A stretch of 12,463 bases of DNA from JABMMZ01 sp044357345 (GTDB taxonomy: Bacteria > Bacteroidota > Bacteroidia > NS11-12g > UBA955), in NCBI GenBank assembly GCA_044357345.1, contig JBIKPR010000071.1, positions 1 to 12,463 of the forward strand. Reading direction: 5' to 3'. Below, one piece after another: positions 1-6,109 of the stretch. The notes below the pieces were generated by a model, which worked only from the letters and a program-made list of their open reading frames with translations, did no database searches and was not told the origin of the DNA. The translations under genes were made by a program, and so were the position numbers. Positions within the stretch are counted from its first letter, which is position 1. Each line of letters starts with the position of its first letter.

Positions 1-2339
1 ACTTTAAGCTTGAAATCTTGAGTGCATTGTATAGTTAATTCTCCCTCGCTTGGATTTGGGAAAATACTAATTTGCTTAGCCAACCATTCATTTTCAGCGA
101 TGTTAAGTTTGTTCACCTTAAATGCCAATGAGGTTTTGGCGCATAGAAATCTTTTATGCGCTTCAACGGTATAAAGACCAGTGTCGCTGATGTTCAAATA
201 TGCTTCAGAGCTACTGCTTAAAAACACACCATTTTTATACCACTTCAGGCTATCAGCTTTCATATTGCCAACAAACAAACTGTCATTTATTTGTGAAATA
301 ATTGGACGTTTCAAGGAATCAATGCAAACCGAATTGACGGCAAAAGATTGACTGGTTTTAGTACAATGAAAAGGCCTGTGTACTTCAACAGAATAATTGC
401 CAGTATCGCTCATGTGAAAATTGTTTTGTTTGTTGGCTTGAACAAGCTGTCCATTTTTAAACCAAAATAAGCTATCCGTTTGGTAATTGCCAACAAACAG
501 TGAATCTCGGCTTCTGGAAATTATTGGCGTTTTTAAAGTATCTAAACAGAGGGTCTTGATTGGAAAAGCGCTGCTGTTTTTAGAACAATGCAAAGCTCTA
601 TGTAAAACGACATAGAAAGTGCCGGTGTCTTTGAAGTGATAGTAATTCTTATATCCTTTTTGAACAACCATGCCATTAAGCACCCATACCAAACTGTCTG
701 AGTTGTAATTGCTCACCATTAAGGTGTCTCGGCTGCGTAATATGACTGGCACAGACAAAGTATCAGCACAGGGTGTAATAACTAAAGTATCGGTAACTGC
801 GCAGAATGATTGGTTGCTCGATTGGCAAGTGTAGGTTCCAAATTTAGTAGCGTGTAAAGAATCAGAACTAGAGACAAGGCTATCCTTATAAAACCAGCGG
901 TTACAAAATGCGTTGGGTGGTGATGCTAATGTTTTATTAAAAATAGAGCCTAAAGCATACACCGTATCTTTACCAAGAAAATGCGGGTTTACTTTGGAAT
1001 AAATTATCAAGGTCTTGAGCACAGTATCCGTGCGTGTAGAGTTTGCTGCAATAAAACGAACTTGCATGCTGCCAGTATCTGAAAAACTATAGCTTGTATT
1101 TATAGCAGTTGAAACCAAAGCAAAGCTGTCGTTTGAATACAATTTGCGCAAGCCCCACTGAAACTTATTGGCTTTAAAAGTATCCTTACCCCACAATTCA
1201 ATGTTGTTTGATCGACAATCCAATTGGTACGAATAATCTAATGCTGGGGTATAGAAATAAGATTGGTTAAAGTTGGGAAGCGAAGTTGAAATAGAATTTG
1301 AAAAGAAATTTCTTATTATTTTCATATCAGTTTTTGAACCAAAACTATCAGGGTTATTTAATTTCATTAAGTCCTTAGAGTTTGCTATTATCCCATACAA
1401 TTTACCATCATTTCCTAATTGGGTTTGTCCAATAGATTGAGATGAATTTATATTATTAAATTTGAATCTTCTGTTTGAATTAATATCTATTTGAATAAAA
1501 CTATCCAAATAGTTTAAATATAAAAACGCATTTGAAGCTGAAAATTCTTGCATATAGGAGTAGTTTTTACTATATGTTTTATTGATTTGTAATTTAGAAT
1601 TTAAAGTGTTGAACTTAAGTATTTCAAGTTTTCCTAAGTTGATATCATTATGAATTAAGAATTTACCGTTTGAAGTCACTTTTAGTCCTACCTGAGCACT
1701 AGACCCTGAAAACGTAGAATGTGTAAAACCTAAATTTTGCAAGATTGTACAATTCAAAAGACCATATGTAGTTAATAAAAAACTGTTAAATGTATTATTA
1801 CCGTAGCCATGCGCAAGAATCCAAATATCCAACCCATTTTGGTGATTAATTGCTTGAATGGATTCATTCACATTTGAAGTTAGTCTAATCTTTTTTTTTA
1901 GTATTAAACCTGAATCATTATTTCCATGAATCGAAAGTTCGGAATAAACTAAACCACCCTGCTGACCTCTATAATCTGTCGAAAAAATATACATTATAGA
2001 GTCATTTAATGGATGTTTTAATATTAAAGATCCTTGAAATGACGTTGACTCGTTTTGAGTTAAAGGAAAACCAAGTCCTGTTCCATTTTTAACTAATTTA
2101 TGAAAACGATTGTATACTACAATTCCGTTTGTGTAGAATAATAAATTTCCATTTTTATCACATATGTTGCTTGATGTTTCATTGTCTCCAAGTATGCAAC
2201 CACCATAAAATCTTGCTGTATCGTCAAAAAAATCAATGCCATTTCCACGCTCGATCATCCAAATATTTGCTTCTTTTTGAGCGATGATTGAATTGCAAAA
2301 CTGAAATAGTAATATGGTAAGTAAGCATTTAGTTTTCAT
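1..2339 (-). CDS. Secreted type IX secretion cargo with N-terminal propeller-like domain and three tandem Ig-like repeats (3' end outside window)
   Basis: The frame is open from an ATG at 2339 to the window edge (779 codons seen), so the C-terminus is missing. Residues 1-20 form a signal peptide (hydrophobic LLTILLF, Ala20-Gln21 cleavage). The N-terminal half has the pattern of the propeller-like domain common in Bacteroidota surface proteins: NGNLLFYTNGIVVYNR, then short Tyr/Phe-rich strands and INHQNGLDIWILAHG. A degenerate Ig-like unit comes next, then three repeats of exactly 74 residues (about 531-604, 605-678, 679-752). Each repeat has a DSLxW...NG core, an SDTGxY-type turn (KDTGTF in the first) and a conserved Cys at repeat position 55. 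Residues 757-772 (ISIFPNPSEGELTIQ region) match the start of the type A Por/T9SS C-terminal sorting domain. It is probably exported and attached to the surface or released. No function can be named; the substrate is unknown and no T9SS component gene is nearby. Confidence 0.88.
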   Translation of the reverse strand, partial: MKTKCLLTILLFQFCNSIIAQKEANIWMIERGNGIDFFDDTARFYGGCILGDNETSSNICDKNGNLLFYTNGIVVYNRFHKLVKNGTGLGFPLTQNESTSFQGSLILKHPLNDSIMYIFSTDYRGQQGGLVYSELSIHGNNDSGLILKKKIRLTSNVNESIQAINHQNGLDIWILAHGYGNNTFNSFLLTTYGLLNCTILQNLGFTHSTFSGSSAQVGLKVTSNGKFLIHNDINLGKLEILKFNTLNSKLQINKTYSKNYSYMQEFSASNAFLYLNYLDSFIQIDINSNRRFKFNNINSSQSIGQTQLGNDGKLYGIIANSKDLMKLNNPDSFGSKTDMKIIRNFFSNSISTSLPNFNQSYFYTPALDYSYQLDCRSNNIELWGKDTFKANKFQWGLRKLYSNDSFALVSTAINTSYSFSDTGSMQVRFIAANSTRTDTVLKTLIIYSKVNPHFLGKDTVYALGSIFNKTLASPPNAFCNRWFYKDSLVSSSDSLHATKFGTYTCQSSNQSFCAVTDTLVITPCADTLSVPVILRSRDTLMVSNYNSDSLVWVLNGMVVQKGYKNYYHFKDTGTFYVVLHRALHCSKNSSAFPIKTLCLDTLKTPIISRSRDSLFVGNYQTDSLFWFKNGQLVQANKQNNFHMSDTGNYSVEVHRPFHCTKTSQSFAVNSVCIDSLKRPIISQINDSLFVGNMKADSLKWYKNGVFLSSSSEAYLNISDTGLYTVEAHKRFLCAKTSLAFKVNKLNIAENEWLAKQISIFPNPSEGELTIQCTQDFKLK
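84..749 (-). repeat. Three tandem 222-bp coding repeats
   Basis: The proline codon opening each unit falls at 749-747, 527-525 and 305-303, giving an exact 222-bp (74-codon) period with no indels. The units share the PII(S), DSLFVGN, DSLxWxxNG, SDTGxY and H-R-x-x-x-C-x-K-x-S positions but are clearly diverged, which suggests an old duplication kept by selection on the fold. The first two units have a second Cys near repeat position 68 that the third lacks. Confidence 0.88.
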
Positions 2340-2344
2340 TTTTA

Positions 2345-2352
2345 CAAATATA
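2345..2352 (-). promoter_or_regulatory. Candidate -7 box for the secreted-protein gene
   Basis: On the minus strand the sequence reads TATATTTG, a match to the Bacteroidota -7 consensus TAnnTTTG, ending six bases before the ATG at 2339. A second match, TAATTTTG, lies at 2372-2365. Neither has a well-spaced TTTG -33 box, so the choice between them is open. The 59-base gap is shared with the divergent DUF1761 gene, for which no good -7 box was found. Confidence 0.4.
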
Positions 2353-2398
2353 ATTAATTTGTTCCAAAATTAGGCTTTGAGAAATTAGTTTAAACATT

Positions 2399-2899
2399 AT
2401 GAACTTTATAGCCGTTTTAGTCGCAGCATTAATCCCTGTGGTGATGGGATTTATTTGGTACAACCCAGCCGTTTTTGGAAAAGTATGGATGAGAGCCATA
2501 GGCATTGATCCAGATGCCATTAGAGATGAAAAGCCAAATATGTTGGCTATTTTTGCTTTGTCATTATTGTTTGCATTAATGTTGGCAATGTCATTAAATC
2601 CTATGGTGATTCACCAAATGGGTATTAGCTCGCTTTTGCAAGGTATGCCTGCGGCAGAAGCAAAAGACGCTAAAATAGAATTGTTGGTTAACGGAGTTTC
2701 TATAGACTATGAAAACCGTTTCAGAACTTTCGGTCACGGCGCTTTACATGGTTTTATCTCTGGTCTTTTTGTTGCTGTTCCAATTATAGGCACCATGGCC
2801 ATGTATGAAAAAAGAAAATTTAAATACATCGCTGTTACCGGCGGATATTGGATCGTTTGTTTCATGTTAATGGGTGGGGTGATTTGCGGATGGAAGTAG
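2399..2899 (+). CDS. DUF1761 family integral membrane protein
   Basis: A 166-residue protein with about four hydrophobic segments (roughly residues 2-20, 48-67, 112-135 and 143-163). The N-terminal signature GFIWYNPAVFGKVWM (17-31) directly after the first helix, the GHGALHGFI stretch at 112-120 and the length are typical of DUF1761 (PF08570). The loop between helices 2 and 3 (about 70-110) is polar and carries an insert with paired acidic and basic residues. The family has no known biochemical function. The gene stands alone: it is divergent from the type IX cargo gene and followed by a strong palindrome. The ATG at 2399 gives a methionine directly before the first helix, with no better upstream start. 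Confidence 0.85.
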   Translation: MNFIAVLVAALIPVVMGFIWYNPAVFGKVWMRAIGIDPDAIRDEKPNMLAIFALSLLFALMLAMSLNPMVIHQMGISSLLQGMPAAEAKDAKIELLVNGVSIDYENRFRTFGHGALHGFISGLFVAVPIIGTMAMYEKRKFKYIAVTGGYWIVCFMLMGGVICGWK

Positions 2900-2901
2900 T
2901 T

Positions 2902-2951
2902 TTAAATCAGGATTAAGTTTTCTCAGAGCTGAAAACTTAATCCTGATTTAA
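2902..2951 (+). terminator. Perfect 21-bp inverted repeat after the DUF1761 gene (terminator-like)
   Basis: The arms 2902-2922 and 2931-2951 are exact reverse complements, 21 bp each, around an 8-base loop TCAGAGCT. The position, three bases after the stop codon, suggests transcript termination or mRNA 3'-end protection. There is no U tract after the right arm (AGCAAGAG follows), so it is not a canonical rho-independent terminator. It could equally be the border of a decayed element. Confidence 0.6.
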
Positions 2952-2955
2952 GCAA

Positions 2956-3150
2956 GAGCCCTGCACGAGAGATTGTTCAGAGCAACAATAACCATGCAGG
3001 GTGAAACAAGAACTAAGCGAAGCGTTCTCACGACTGAAAGGAGTAGCAAGGGTTGAGGAAGGCGGTCGGAAATGCGTCAAGATTTCGATTGATAACTGGA
3101 GTTTGGTAAACGGTCAACCTTATTTAGGTAAACTGATAACGAATAACTAG
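2956..3150 (+). ncRNA. Structured noncoding tract, possible group II intron domain I remnant
   Basis: No credible ORF. A two-part hairpin is visible: CCCTGCA (2959-2965) pairs with TGCAGGG (2995-3001), enclosing ATTGTT (2972-2977) paired with AACAAT (2984-2989) around loop CAGAGC. It is followed by GTGAAAC, then AGAAC/GTTCT (3009-3013/3024-3028). The tract GAGTAGCAAGGGTT (3041-3054) followed by GGAAGGCGGTCGGAAA (3057-3072) resembles, from memory, the domain I core of bacterial group II introns (a GCCC...GGGTGA opening stem, then a GGAAGCGGACGGCAAA-like segment). No reverse transcriptase ORF, GTGYG 5' end or 34-nt domain V was found, so at most this is a decayed fragment. The assignment is an inference; only the hairpins are directly seen. 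Confidence 0.3.
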
Positions 3151-3195
3151 ATCAACAAGAGAAAGGCGTTTGATGTTGTTCTTTGTTAAAAAAAA

Positions 3196-3290
3196 ACTCC
3201 GTAGGAGTGACATTATGATTGCTTCGGAGAAGCAAAATTATTTTAGAATATCCACCCATGGATAAACAAGCTCTGTAGGAGCGGCATTAT
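3196..3290 (+). repeat. Two copies of a 20-bp CTCYGTAGGAG hairpin repeat with a central hairpin
   Basis: CTCCGTAGGAGTGACATTAT (3197-3216) and CTCTGTAGGAGCGGCATTAT (3271-3290) match at 17 of 20 positions, 74 bp apart. Each forms a 5-bp stem around GTA once the preceding base is included (A3196 with T3208; G3270 with C3282). Between them lies TTGCTTC-GGA-GAAGCAA (3219-3235), a perfect 7-bp stem. The look is of a dispersed extragenic repeat. I believe similar CTCCGTAGGAG elements are scattered through other Bacteroidota genomes, but that is recollection and needs a search. Confidence 0.6.
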
Positions 3291-3333
3291 AAAATGACCT
3301 TCAAAATTGAATCAACAGGAATCATTTAACGCG

Positions 3334-3517
3334 ATGTGCGCCCCGACGACCGAAGTGAAGCTCTTTCAGCTTTGCTGAAAAGCCGCAGCGACCTGCCCCG
3401 TTGCGTTTTTGCAGCTTTGGGCAAAGTCTGCAACTGGGGAGCGGTGGGCGACCCCATAGTAGAGTTTTACAGAGCTAAAACACACTATGGGGTAAAAGGA
3501 AAGGCGCCCAAAAAAAA
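3334..3517 (+). other. GC-rich nested-hairpin element (doubtful 63-codon GTG ORF inside)
   Basis: This block is markedly more GC-rich than its flanks and packed with complementary arms. TTTCAGC-TTT-GCTGAAA (3364-3380) is extended by GCT/AGC across one bulge. CCCC-GTTGC (3396-3404) pairs with GCAAC-T-GGGG (3430-3439). CCCCATAGT (3452-3460) pairs with ACTATGGGG (3484-3492), enclosing GTTTTA-CAGAGC-TAAAAC (3464-3481). GGGCG (3446-3450) pairs with CGCCC (3505-3509), followed by eight A. A GTG-start ORF spans 3336-3527, but its sequence follows from the hairpins and poly-A (Lys-rich end), it has no recognisable domain, and its GTG lacks a promoter or ribosome site. A structured RNA or repeat element is more likely than a protein. 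Confidence 0.45.
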
Positions 3518-3580
3518 GAATAAATAGTTTTAACAATATAGAAACATCCCCACAAACGGATTTTTACGACTTTTATTTTA

Positions 3581-3613
3581 TTGAAGGTTTGTATCCACCT
3601 ATCAATACTTTTG
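3581..3613 (+). promoter_or_regulatory. Candidate promoter for the first small lipoprotein gene
   Basis: TACTTTTG (3606-3613) fits the TAnnTTTG -7 box. A TTGA at 3581-3584 lies 21 bases upstream, within the usual -33 spacing. The resulting leader would be about 30 nt before the ATG at 3649. The TTTG at 3588-3591 is the wrong distance (14 bases). Confidence 0.4.
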
Positions 3614-3648
3614 ATATCATTTGGCTCCTTATGTGTCGTTCATTAAGT

Positions 3649-3768
3649 ATGAAATCTTTAATTGCCCTATCCGTCTTTTTTGTTTTGCTCATCAGTTTGA
3701 GCAGCTGCAGTGGAAGTAAAAGCGTTGCTTCTCGAAACCACAGAACCTCTTGCGCCAATGCTTTTTAA
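3649..3768 (+). CDS. Tiny lipoprotein, 39 residues
   Basis: A 39-codon ORF with a classic lipoprotein signal: MKSL, a hydrophobic core (IALSVFFVLLI) and the lipobox LSSC with the acylated Cys at residue 20. The mature part would be only 20 residues, polar and basic, ending in TSCANAF. An in-frame ATG at 3631 would add six residues (MCRSLS) and spoil the signal peptide, so 3649 is preferred. It is followed 42 bases later by a second gene of the same architecture (38 codons, lipobox Cys at 20, Cys-containing end finishing in Phe), which suggests a duplicated pair. Function is unknown. A longer minus-strand frame over this stretch has no domain and is treated as a shadow. Confidence 0.6.
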   Translation: MKSLIALSVFFVLLISLSSCSGSKSVASRNHRTSCANAF

Positions 3769-3776
3769 AATGGCAG

Positions 3777-3806
3777 TTGATAATCTGAAAATTCAATGTA
3801 CCTTTG
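3777..3806 (+). promoter_or_regulatory. Strong Bacteroidota-type promoter before the second small lipoprotein
   Basis: TTG (3777-3779), a 19-base spacer, then TACCTTTG (3799-3806), a full match to the TAnnTTTG -7 consensus. The ATG at 3811 begins four bases after the box, so the mRNA would be leaderless or nearly so if this ATG is used. The next in-frame ATG at 3814 (MKRILL...) would also fit. This is one of the best promoter matches in the window. Confidence 0.65.
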
Positions 3807-3810
3807 TTAT

Positions 3811-3927
3811 ATGATGAAACGTATCCTACTATTTGTTACAATTGCTCTGCTTTTAAGTGTAAGCAGTTGTAAAAGCGCCCGAATGGGTGGTGGGAAACAG
3901 AAAAAACATTGCAACTGCACCTTTTAA
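3811..3927 (+). CDS. Tiny lipoprotein with Cys-rich tail, 38 residues
   Basis: The ORF encodes a signal of the form MMKRILLFVTIALLLS followed by the lipobox VSSC, acylated Cys at residue 20 (19 if translation starts at the second Met). The mature peptide has Lys residues, a triple glycine and a Cys-containing end (KHCNCTF). Tiny lipoproteins with such an HCNC-like tail are, from general experience, common in Bacteroidota, but no function is established. The paired cysteines could bind metal or form disulfides; that is inference. It has its own promoter and is followed after 11 bases by the membrane protein at 3939, probably as one transcript. It is too short for most gene callers and likely unannotated. 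Confidence 0.62.
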   Translation: MMKRILLFVTIALLLSVSSCKSARMGGGKQKKHCNCTF

Positions 3928-3938
3928 ACTTATAAACT

Positions 3939-4211
3939 ATGAACTTGCTTTTGAAAATCTTAGCAACACTTATAGAGTGGTTTTATTGGATCTTGCTTTT
4001 GCTATGTCCCTTAATCTTAATTTCTGGTTTGGGCTTATACATAGGAATGCACTATGATTATAGAATCTTTTATGCCTCTTTACCAATTGGTTTTATACTA
4101 GGCGTTTTTTTTGCACAACGCATCAAACGCAAATATGGCACCAGCAATTTTTACGGACGTCTTTTAAGAATGACTGAATTGGATGACTCGAATTCTAAAG
4201 GTAAAATTTAA
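3939..4211 (+). CDS. Small two-helix membrane protein, unknown function
   Basis: A 90-residue protein with two hydrophobic segments (about residues 3-33 and 46-60) joined by a short YIGMHYDYRIF loop, then a basic stretch (QRIKRKYG, about 60-67) and a polar, acidic-to-basic tail ending SKGKI. By the positive-inside rule the tail is probably cytoplasmic. No family was recognised. It lies 11 bases after the small lipoprotein and likely shares its promoter. Its stop codon overlaps the stop codon of rsgA on the other strand by 4 bases, so the two genes are tail-to-tail with no room for a terminator between them. Confidence 0.65.
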   Translation: MNLLLKILATLIEWFYWILLLLCPLILISGLGLYIGMHYDYRIFYASLPIGFILGVFFAQRIKRKYGTSNFYGRLLRMTELDDSNSKGKI

Positions 4212-5140
4212 CTAAAAATATTCTGATTGTCGAGTATACTCAAGTAATTGTAGTATCTGCTGGCAGCCATCTCTCCACTTTCATATGCTGCAATAACGGC
4301 GCAATCAGGTTCGTTTAAGTGCTTACAATTATGGAAACGACAGGTCTGCATGTAATGTCTAATTTCTGGAAAGTAATGGCCAATTTCTGCTTCTTCAATA
4401 TCAATAATTCCAAAGTCGCGTATACCCGGCGTATCAATAATTGCCGTGTGCTCATCGATGTTAAACATTTCAGCAAAGGTGGTGGTGTGTTTCCCTCTTT
4501 GATGTGATTCGCTGATTTTATCGACCTTTTGGAAGGCCGATGGTAAAAGGGCATTTAATAAACTGGATTTGCCAACACCTGAATGGCCACTGATTAAAAC
4601 TGTTTTGTTTTTAATTGCCTCACTTAATTGTTTGCTTGGCAAGTATTCTTCCATGTATATTGAACTCAAAATGCACGGATAGCCAAGACTTTCATACAAT
4701 TCTTTTAAATGGGCGTGGTAAAGTTTTTCCTCTTCCGTGTATAGGTCATATTTATTAAAAACCAAAGTTACTGGAATGTGGTAGGCCCCGGCCATAACTA
4801 AAAATCGGTCGATAAATCCCAAAGATGTTTTGGGCGACGACAAGGTCACCAAGAGTAAAGCTTGATCGATATTGGCTGCAATAATTTGCCCCTGTTTGCT
4901 GAGCTTATTGCTCTTTCGAATAATGTAATTGTTGCGTTTTCCAATACCGGTAATAACGCCATAAGTTTCGTCACCACTACTCTCGTATTCATAATTAACC
5001 TGGTCGCCAACCGCTACAGGATTGGTGGTATTAAGTTCCTTCAACCTTATTTTGCCTTTCATACGGGCGTCTAAGATTGAGAGGTCTTCTTGCTTGATTT
5101 TATACCAGCTGCCGGTCGATTTGATGACTATGCCTTTCAA
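4208..5140 (-). CDS. rsgA: Ribosome small-subunit-dependent GTPase RsgA
   Basis: A 310-residue protein with all RsgA (YjeQ) hallmarks. The N-terminal OB fold covers about residues 1-65 (DARMKGKIR, then VAVGDQVNYE). The GTPase domain is circularly permuted, with G4 NKYD (129-132) before G1 GHSGVGKSS (185-193), G2-region RGKHTTT (215-221) and G3 DTPG (236-239). The C-terminal zinc knuckle is C267-x4-C272-x-H274-x5-C280. In this family GTP hydrolysis helps late 30S subunit assembly in the cytoplasm. All key residues are present and the length is normal. It is the last gene of a minus-strand operon, starting nine bases after the end of metF, and has no promoter of its own that I can see. Confidence 0.97.
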   Translation of the reverse strand: MKGIVIKSTGSWYKIKQEDLSILDARMKGKIRLKELNTTNPVAVGDQVNYEYESSGDETYGVITGIGKRNNYIIRKSNKLSKQGQIIAANIDQALLLVTLSSPKTSLGFIDRFLVMAGAYHIPVTLVFNKYDLYTEEEKLYHAHLKELYESLGYPCILSSIYMEEYLPSKQLSEAIKNKTVLISGHSGVGKSSLLNALLPSAFQKVDKISESHQRGKHTTTFAEMFNIDEHTAIIDTPGIRDFGIIDIEEAEIGHYFPEIRHYMQTCRFHNCKHLNEPDCAVIAAYESGEMAASRYYNYLSILDNQNIFS

Positions 5141-5149
5141 ATGCGATGA

Positions 5150-6103
5150 TTAAAATATTTTTTCGCAAATTTGTTTGGTTGCACCACTTTTCCCCATGGT
5201 GTAAAAATGCAATACAGGAACTTTAGCATCAATCAATTCTTTACATTGCGCAATTGCCCATTCGATCCCAATTTCCTTAACCGCATCAGTGGTTTTAGCT
5301 TGTTCAACTTCATCTGTTAAGGTATCTGGCAAATCGATGTGAAACAGTTTGGGTAACAAGGTGAGTTGTGACTTGGTGGTTAATGGTTTGATGCCCGGAA
5401 TAATAGGCACCATAATTCCATTTTCTCTACATTTGGCAACAAACTCAAAATATTTTTGGTTGTCGAAAAACATCTGTGTTACAATAAATTCAGCTCCACT
5501 TTCTATTTTACGCTTTAAAAACTTCATGTCCGTTTTAAGGTTTGGCGCATCGTGGTGCTTTTCAGGATAAGCGGCTGCTCCAATGCAAAAATTGGTGATG
5601 TTGGCATTCGACAATTCTTCATCCATATAAATTCCACTGTTCATGTTTTTTATTTGGTGAATAAGGTCAAGCGAATTGGTATTGCCGCCATCTTCAGGTG
5701 TGAAAATATTTTCATTTTTCGCGTTGTCACCCCTCAGGGCTAAGATATTGTCTATGCCCAAGAAGTTTAAATCGATTAAGGCGTTTTCGGTGTCTTCGCG
5801 CGTAAATCCTCCGCAAATAATATGAGGTACTGTGTCGATATTGTATTTGTGCATTACGGCAGCACAGATGGCAACTGTTCCAGGTCTTTTCTTAGTGACC
5901 ACTTTTACAAAGGAACCGTCGCCACGTTTTTTTTCTACATAGTCTTCGCGGTGGTAGGTAACATCAATAAAAGATGGATTGAATTCCATTAAAGGATCAA
6001 TGCCATTGTAAATACTGTCTATGCTGTCGCCTTTTAGCGGCGGAAGAATTTCGAATGAAAACAAGGTTTTGTTTGCATTCTTAATGTGTTCTGTGATTTT
6101 CAT
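5150..6103 (-). CDS. metF: Methylenetetrahydrofolate reductase MetF
   Basis: A 317-residue flavoprotein of the MetF family, which reduces 5,10-methylene-THF to 5-methyl-THF for methionine synthesis. Visible motifs are FSFEILPP (15-22, with the catalytic Glu18), FIDVTYHRE (45-53), PHIICGG (93-99), ILALRGD (120-126), CIGAAAYPEKH (173-183), IVTQMFFD (207-214), PIIPGIKP (233-240) and LHFYTMG (298-304). It has the normal length for the bacterial single-domain enzyme and no regulatory extension. It is the middle gene of the peptidase-metF-rsgA run: the peptidase stop ends six bases before its ATG. No SAM riboswitch precedes it, as it has no leader of its own, so control would come from the operon promoter at 7830 or an internal one. 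Confidence 0.97.
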   Translation of the reverse strand: MKITEHIKNANKTLFSFEILPPLKGDSIDSIYNGIDPLMEFNPSFIDVTYHREDYVEKKRGDGSFVKVVTKKRPGTVAICAAVMHKYNIDTVPHIICGGFTREDTENALIDLNFLGIDNILALRGDNAKNENIFTPEDGGNTNSLDLIHQIKNMNSGIYMDEELSNANITNFCIGAAAYPEKHHDAPNLKTDMKFLKRKIESGAEFIVTQMFFDNQKYFEFVAKCRENGIMVPIIPGIKPLTTKSQLTLLPKLFHIDLPDTLTDEVEQAKTTDAVKEIGIEWAIAQCKELIDAKVPVLHFYTMGKSGATKQICEKIF

Positions 6104-6109
6104 AATTAA

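Noticed and set aside
2329..2520. 63-codon frame on the minus strand
   Set aside because: It overlaps the start of the DUF1761 gene and the divergent promoter region, has no domain, and is explained by the opposite strand.
3464..3481. GTTTTA...AGAGCTAAAAC recalling the start of a type II CRISPR repeat
   Set aside because: A single occurrence, no spacers or cas genes; it is an ordinary hairpin.
2956..3530. Complete mobile intron or insertion sequence
   Set aside because: No transposase or reverse transcriptase frame, no intron domain V, and no target-site duplication that I could recognise.
3573..3758. 61-codon minus-strand frame
   Set aside because: It is antisense to the small lipoprotein with a clear signal peptide and lipobox, and has no recognisable features of its own.
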